Source of the DNA: an uncultured Atopobiaceae bacterium
GTDB taxonomy: Bacteria > Actinomycetota > Coriobacteriia > Coriobacteriales > Atopobiaceae
Assembly: GCA_900770865.1 (NCBI GenBank)
Contig: CAAGLU010000119.1
Location: 1 to 9,237, forward strand
DNA: 9,237 bases
Reading direction: 5' to 3'
Position 1 is the stretch's first letter; every line of letters starts with the position of its first letter. A program made the position numbers and the translations under genes. Of the stretch, positions 5,991-9,237 are shown piece by piece. The notes under the pieces are model-generated. The model was not told the origin of the DNA, did not search any database, and saw only the letters and a program-made list of their open reading frames with translations.

Positions 5991-7373
5991 CTACGACTCG
6001 TCGTCCATCTCGAGGCCGTGCTCGCGGGATTCTCGCCGTTCCTTCACGGCACTCGCCACGTGCACAAAGAGCAGTCCCAAGATGGCCGAGGTAACAGACC
6101 CGGCGAGAATGGCGCACTTGGCGGCCATAACCTCACTGGGGTCAGTAAAGGCCAGGCCAGAGATGAGAATCGACATCGTGAAGCCCAGGCCGCCCATGAT
6201 GCCCACCGCAATGATCTGCAGCCAGTCCACGTGCTTGGGCAGCTTGGCAAAGCCAATGTGCACGAGAAGCCACGTCACCAGGATGATGCCGATGGGCTTT
6301 CCCAGCACGGCGCCAAAGTAGACGCCCTTGGTGACCGGGTCCGCGATGATGGTGGCAAGGTCCATGTCCACAATCCTCACCTGCGCGTTCACAAACGCAA
6401 AGATGGGCAGAATCACAAAGTTCACCGGCACCGAGATGTAGCGCTCCATGCGCTCCAGCGGCGGCGTGACGTGGTGCATCACGCGCTCCACGCGCACTGC
6501 GGCGGTGGTGAAATCGTGCTGGCCAAGGACGTGGCTCTCGTCGTCATATGTGTCGTCCAGCTCGCGGGCGCGGGCGTCAAGCCAGTTGCCCAGCTTTGAA
6601 AGGCGCACGTCAGAGCGCGCGGGCAGGAAGAACGCCAAGATGACGCCGGCCAGCGTGGCGTGGATGCCGGAGTTATACATGCACACCCACAGCACCAGGC
6701 CAACCAGCATGTAGGGCTTGGCCGAGTAGACCTTCATGCGCGAGATGATCCATAGCACCACAATCACGCCGAGAGACGCGGCGCACCAGGCCACGTTGGG
6801 CGTCTGCCCGTAGAAGAGGGCGATGACCACGATGGCCAGGATGTCGTCGGCGATGGCAAGGGTCTGGAAGAAGACCTTAGTCGCGGGGGCAATGCGGTCG
6901 CCGAGAAGCGACATCACGCCCAGCGCAAAGGCGATGTCGGTGGCGATGGGCGTGGCCCAGCCATGCACGGCACCGCCGGCGTTGATGATGAGGTAGATCA
7001 CCGCGGGCGCAGCCACGCCGCCAACGGCGGCGAGCATGGGAAGTGCGGCCTGCCTGGGCTTTCTCAGCTGTCCCACGGTCATCTCGTACTTGAGCTCTAT
7101 GCCCACCAGCAAGAAGAAGATGGCCATGAGGAAGTCGTTCACAAAGGCCTCAATGGTTATCGAGAAGGTCGCGGGGCCAATGCCCAGCGAGAGGGGCGCG
7201 TGGAGCACCTCCTCGATCACCTCGTAGGCGGGCGAGTTTGCCGTGATGACCGCCGCGATGGCGGCGAACACCATGACCGCAGCGGCTATGGTGCCGTTGG
7301 AGGTCACCTTGTGGACAGCGCTGCGCTGCTCGATGCGCCTGATGACTGCGGGCTCACCGTAGATGCTTGCCAT
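5991..7373 (-). CDS. nhaA: Na+/H+ antiporter NhaA
   Basis: NhaA expels Na+ (or Li+) in exchange for two protons across the cytoplasmic membrane, serving sodium and alkaline-pH tolerance. The 460-residue product carries the family's key features: ATDIAFALG with Thr145-Asp146 (E. coli Thr132-Asp133), the ion-binding pair Asp176-Asp177 in LAIADDILAI (E. coli Asp163-Asp164), and Lys359 in LGKPIGI (E. coli Lys300). The pH-sensing stretch reads GIELKYEM: the acidic residues Glu93 and Glu97 are kept, but the E. coli Arg81 position is Tyr96. It is about 70 residues longer than the E. coli protein. Most of the extra length is a charged loop at about 251-310 (WLDARARELDDTYDDESH region) plus an acidic C-terminal tail. 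The ATG at 7373 has no clear ribosome binding site (nearest AAGG is about 17 bases upstream), but no better in-frame start is seen. The DUF1836 gene lies 82 bases upstream on the same strand. Confidence 0.96.
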   Translation of the reverse strand: MASIYGEPAVIRRIEQRSAVHKVTSNGTIAAAVMVFAAIAAVITANSPAYEVIEEVLHAPLSLGIGPATFSITIEAFVNDFLMAIFFLLVGIELKYEMTVGQLRKPRQAALPMLAAVGGVAAPAVIYLIINAGGAVHGWATPIATDIAFALGVMSLLGDRIAPATKVFFQTLAIADDILAIVVIALFYGQTPNVAWCAASLGVIVVLWIISRMKVYSAKPYMLVGLVLWVCMYNSGIHATLAGVILAFFLPARSDVRLSKLGNWLDARARELDDTYDDESHVLGQHDFTTAAVRVERVMHHVTPPLERMERYISVPVNFVILPIFAFVNAQVRIVDMDLATIIADPVTKGVYFGAVLGKPIGIILVTWLLVHIGFAKLPKHVDWLQIIAVGIMGGLGFTMSILISGLAFTDPSEVMAAKCAILAGSVTSAILGLLFVHVASAVKERRESREHGLEMDDES

Positions 7374-7425
7374 TGGTTGTGTTGTCCGTTTCCTTGAGGA
7401 GAGGCCGCACGGGCCCTTCGTTACC

Positions 7426-7453
7426 CTCTTATCCTACCCAACCAATGATGCAA
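7426..7453 (-). promoter_or_regulatory. Tentative internal promoter for nhaA
   Basis: On the minus strand TTGCAT (7453-7448) and TAAGAG (7431-7426) are 16 bases apart, just after the stop codon of the upstream DUF1836 gene and about 50 bases before the nhaA ATG. The -10 match is only fair. If real, nhaA could be transcribed separately from the upstream gene. Confidence 0.3.
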
Positions 7454-7455
7454 AG

Positions 7456-8136
7456 TTATTTTATCGTTGTTACGGCAGGTGACGAGGCTGCGGATGCGCG
7501 GGTGTCACTGGCCGCGGGAGCGTCGGGCTGCTCAGCGGCGGTCTCCTCCCCCAGCGCCAGGACCTGCTCCACGTAGATCTTCGCCGCAAGGCTCACCACC
7601 GCGGCCTCGATGGTCCGGTCGAGCGGAGAGTCGACCTTCTCGCCGTTTGCGTCACGCAGGTCGATCACCGGCTCCACCGCCGGGGCCACAAAGTCTGGCC
7701 CCACCGCAAACTGCTCGGCAAGCGCGCACTCCAGCGCCGCGCAGAGCTCGTCATAGGTGTGGTGAAGGTCGAGGTTCTCCTCCTCGGTGTAGTGGATGAG
7801 GCGCGTGACCTGCTCGATCGAGAGCACGCGTTTGAAGAGGCACACGCACACCACGTAGCAGACGTGGCGCCTGGTGTAGCGGTGCTTGACGGGCGCCGGC
7901 ACCACGTGGCGCTTCACGTAGTTGTTCACCATGGAGCCCGTGACCAGCGGCCCCTCGCCCGGCAGGCGCATGAACGAGAGCTCGTCGTCCACCAGGGAGA
8001 GAAGCTGGTCCAGGTAGAGCTCGATGCGCGGGAGCTCCGAGAAGCGCGAGATATGGATGCTCGTCATGCGCTCGGCGAGCGTGCGGTAGGCAACGCACGT
8101 GCGCTGGGCACGCCCCTGGTCCTGCTCGTCCGCCAC
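7456..8136 (-). CDS. DUF1836 protein, putative DNA-binding regulator
   Basis: The 226-residue product matches what I know of the DUF1836 family. Its characteristic segment is SRFSELPRIELYLDQLLSLV (residues 30-49), followed by GSMVNNYVKRHVVPAPVKHRYTRRHVCYVV (67-96) and FKRVLSIEQVTRLI (101-114). The middle part looks like a MerR-like winged helix: a helix (MVNNYVK), a turn with prolines, then the wing (RYTRRH). The family is therefore usually taken as putative transcriptional regulators; no biochemical role is established that I can name. The C-terminal tail (about 197-226) is low-complexity, rich in Ala, Ser, Thr and Pro, and probably disordered. The start is GTG 8136-8134 because GGGGAG (8142-8147) lies 5 bases upstream; the open frame continues to 8262, but that part is the promoter region. 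nhaA follows 82 bases later on the same strand and degV is divergent. Confidence 0.85.
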   Translation of the reverse strand: MADEQDQGRAQRTCVAYRTLAERMTSIHISRFSELPRIELYLDQLLSLVDDELSFMRLPGEGPLVTGSMVNNYVKRHVVPAPVKHRYTRRHVCYVVCVCLFKRVLSIEQVTRLIHYTEEENLDLHHTYDELCAALECALAEQFAVGPDFVAPAVEPVIDLRDANGEKVDSPLDRTIEAAVVSLAAKIYVEQVLALGEETAAEQPDAPAASDTRASAASSPAVTTIK

Positions 8137-8176
8137 GGCCGCTCCCCTCTCGCAAACACTTGAATTCTGTGTGATT

Positions 8177-8206
8177 AGATTATCTAGTATTAAAAACCAG
8201 ATGCAA
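8177..8206 (-). promoter_or_regulatory. Candidate promoter of the DUF1836 gene
   Basis: On the minus strand TTGCAT (8206-8201) and TAATCT (8182-8177) are separated by 18 bases, in the most AT-rich part of the window and about 40 bases upstream of the GTG start. The -10 box lies within the odd palindrome TAGAT-T-ATCTA (8176-8186), so a protein bound there would block RNA polymerase. Confidence 0.5.
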
Positions 8207-8210
8207 TGGC

Positions 8211-8225
8211 TATAGTTGTGACAAC
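8211..8225 (+). promoter_or_regulatory. Possible degV -10 box and adjacent palindrome
   Basis: TATAGT (8211-8216) is a good -10 match on the plus strand upstream of degV; its -35 partner is unclear (TTAAAA at 8190-8195 with a 15-base gap). Overlapping it is the perfect odd palindrome GTTGT-G-ACAAC (8215-8225), a possible operator. A second possible pair, TTGAAT (8160-8165) with TAGTAT (8185-8190), has a 19-base spacer. Confidence 0.35.
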
Positions 8226-8256
8226 GAAAAAATCGGACGCGCTTTCCTTCTCCGAT
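8226..8256 (-). terminator. Terminator-like hairpin in the degV leader, minus direction
   Basis: ATCGGA (8232-8237) pairs with TCCGAT (8251-8256) around a 13-base loop. Read on the minus strand the stem runs straight into a T tract (A-run at 8227-8232 on plus). It would stop antisense transcription coming out of degV before the DUF1836 promoter. On the plus strand the same hairpin sits in the degV leader, with its 3' arm ending 17 bases before the start codon. The stem is short and the loop large, so this is a weak call. Confidence 0.35.
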
Positions 8257-8273
8257 GTCCATTGGGGGAAACG

Positions 8274-9131
8274 TTGAACAGCCAGAGAATCGCAGTCATC
8301 ACCGACACGGGCACGGACACGCCTGCCGCCTTTGCGCGCGAGCATGACGTGCGCATTGTGCCGCTGCGCATTAACTTCTCGGACGGCTCGACGTACGAGA
8401 GCGGCGTCACCATCACCCCCGAGCAACTTGTCGAGCGCATGGCAAACGAGGTGCCCTCGACCTCGCTGCCCTCGCCCGCGACCATCCGCCGCGAGTTTGA
8501 CCGCGCGCGTGACGACGGGTACGTGGCCGCGATCTTTGTGAGCATCTCCTCGGGTCTCTCGGCCACCTGCGACACCGTGCGCATGGTTGCCGACCAGTTG
8601 GACGACTTCCCCGTCGAGGTCGTGGACACCAAGACCATTGGCGTTGCCGCTGGGCTTGTGGTGATGGAGGCCGTGCGCATGGTCGAGGAGGGCATTACGC
8701 TGCAGCACATTGGCGCGATGCTTGAGCTGGTGGCGCATAAGAACTCGGTGTTCTTCTCGGTGAAGAGCCTGGACTACCTGCGCAAGGGCGGGCGCATTAG
8801 CGCTGCCGTGTATCGTCTGGGCACCGCGCTAAACATCAAGCCCGTAATCACCTGCAACGAGGAGGGCGCCTACGTGGTAGCGCGCAAGGCGCGCGGCTGG
8901 GAGCGCTCCATCAACACCGAGATTGCCCTCGTCGAGGAGCAGGCGAGAAAATATGATAAGGTGCGCGTGGCCATCTGCTGCTCGAGCGCGTGCGACATGT
9001 TCGACGAGCTTGAGGAGCGCGTGCTGGCGCAGGTGGACAACGCGGTGGAGGTCATTCGCTCGGGAATCTCGGCGGACCTTCTCGTACACACCGGGCCGGA
9101 GATCGTGGGGATCGCGATCCAGGGGGTGTAG
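8274..9131 (+). CDS. DegV/FakB family fatty-acid-binding protein
   Basis: DegV-family proteins bind a fatty acid; in characterised systems (FakB) they present it to the kinase FakA, which makes acyl-phosphate for phospholipid synthesis. The 285-residue product has the family length and two-domain pattern. Landmarks are ITDTGTD (9-15) for the usual TDSTADL, PSTSLPSP (61-68) with Thr63, SISSGLSATC (90-99) with Ser93, VDTKTIG (117-123), LDYLRKGGRIS (166-176), NIKPVI (187-192) and VHTGPEIVG (271-279) with His272. Thr63, Ser93 and His272 fit the fatty-acid carboxylate-binding residues described for FakB. The usual HxGPG motif reads GPE here, an unusual change. I place the start at TTG 8274 because GGGGGAA (8264-8270) lies just upstream; TTG 8262 is an in-frame alternative adding four residues. 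No fakA-like gene is in the window, so its kinase partner is unknown. Confidence 0.92.
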   Translation: MNSQRIAVITDTGTDTPAAFAREHDVRIVPLRINFSDGSTYESGVTITPEQLVERMANEVPSTSLPSPATIRREFDRARDDGYVAAIFVSISSGLSATCDTVRMVADQLDDFPVEVVDTKTIGVAAGLVVMEAVRMVEEGITLQHIGAMLELVAHKNSVFFSVKSLDYLRKGGRISAAVYRLGTALNIKPVITCNEEGAYVVARKARGWERSINTEIALVEEQARKYDKVRVAICCSSACDMFDELEERVLAQVDNAVEVIRSGISADLLVHTGPEIVGIAIQGV

Positions 9132-9172
9132 CACGGCCAGCCGGGGCGGCGCCGTCGGCCGGAGCTGCGGCG

Positions 9173-9228
9173 TGGCCGGGGGGGCGGCATTTGAATCGTT
9201 ACGCGGGAGTCGCCGGTAGGCCATTTTT
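9173..9228 (+). terminator. Probable terminator of degV
   Basis: TGGCC (9173-9177) pairs with GGCCA (9219-9223), and further in GGCG (9183-9186) with CGCC (9211-9214), giving an interrupted stem. It is followed directly by TTTTT (9224-9228). The T run right after the closing arm, 42 bases after the degV stop, supports a terminator; the large loop makes it imperfect. Confidence 0.5.
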
Positions 9229-9237
9229 GATGCGCTT

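Noticed and set aside
8137..8262. Upstream extension of the DUF1836 frame to ATG 8262
   Set aside because: It covers the AT-rich promoter region; GTG 8136 has a well-placed GGGGAG and precedes the conserved domain.

Overview
The window is GC-rich DNA that reads like a member of the Coriobacteriia, most probably the Olsenella/Atopobium group. This is an inference from base composition, codon use (strong preference for GAG, GTG, CTC and GCC), the protein flavour and a CCA-encoding tRNA; no taxonomic marker gene is present. All recognised genes are housekeeping or membrane-physiology functions. I see no phage, transposase, CRISPR or recognisable defence genes.

Layout. 1-477 (minus): start of a secreted protein that runs off the left edge. 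478-706: no gene. 707-821 (minus): tRNA-Val(GAC) with its own terminator, and a plausible promoter just upstream. About 900-1483: gene-free but highly structured, with three consecutive large inverted repeats (998-1076, 1142-1242, 1277-1386), the last containing a tandem pair of GGCGCC-rich hairpin units. 1484-4246 (minus): ppc, phosphoenolpyruvate carboxylase, complete. 4247-4441: divergent intergenic region. 4442-5941 (plus): MOP-superfamily polysaccharide/lipid-carrier flippase-like membrane protein, apparently expressed from a leaderless or near-leaderless transcript. 5991-7373 (minus): nhaA Na+/H+ antiporter, convergent with the flippase gene. 7456-8136 (minus): DUF1836 protein with a MerR-like DNA-binding segment, directly upstream of nhaA in the same direction. 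8137-8273: AT-rich divergent promoter region with small palindromes. 8274-9131 (plus): DegV/FakB-family fatty-acid-binding protein, followed by a terminator-like hairpin.

How the genes fit together. PEP carboxylase feeds oxaloacetate to anaplerosis, NhaA handles sodium and pH, DegV probably presents exogenous or recycled fatty acids to a fatty acid kinase, and the flippase belongs to cell-envelope glycan export. They do not form one pathway. The only gene link the layout suggests is DUF1836-nhaA (same strand, 82-base gap), with degV divergent from them across a shared control region. The part least explained by ordinary annotation is the palindrome cluster between tRNA-Val and ppc.
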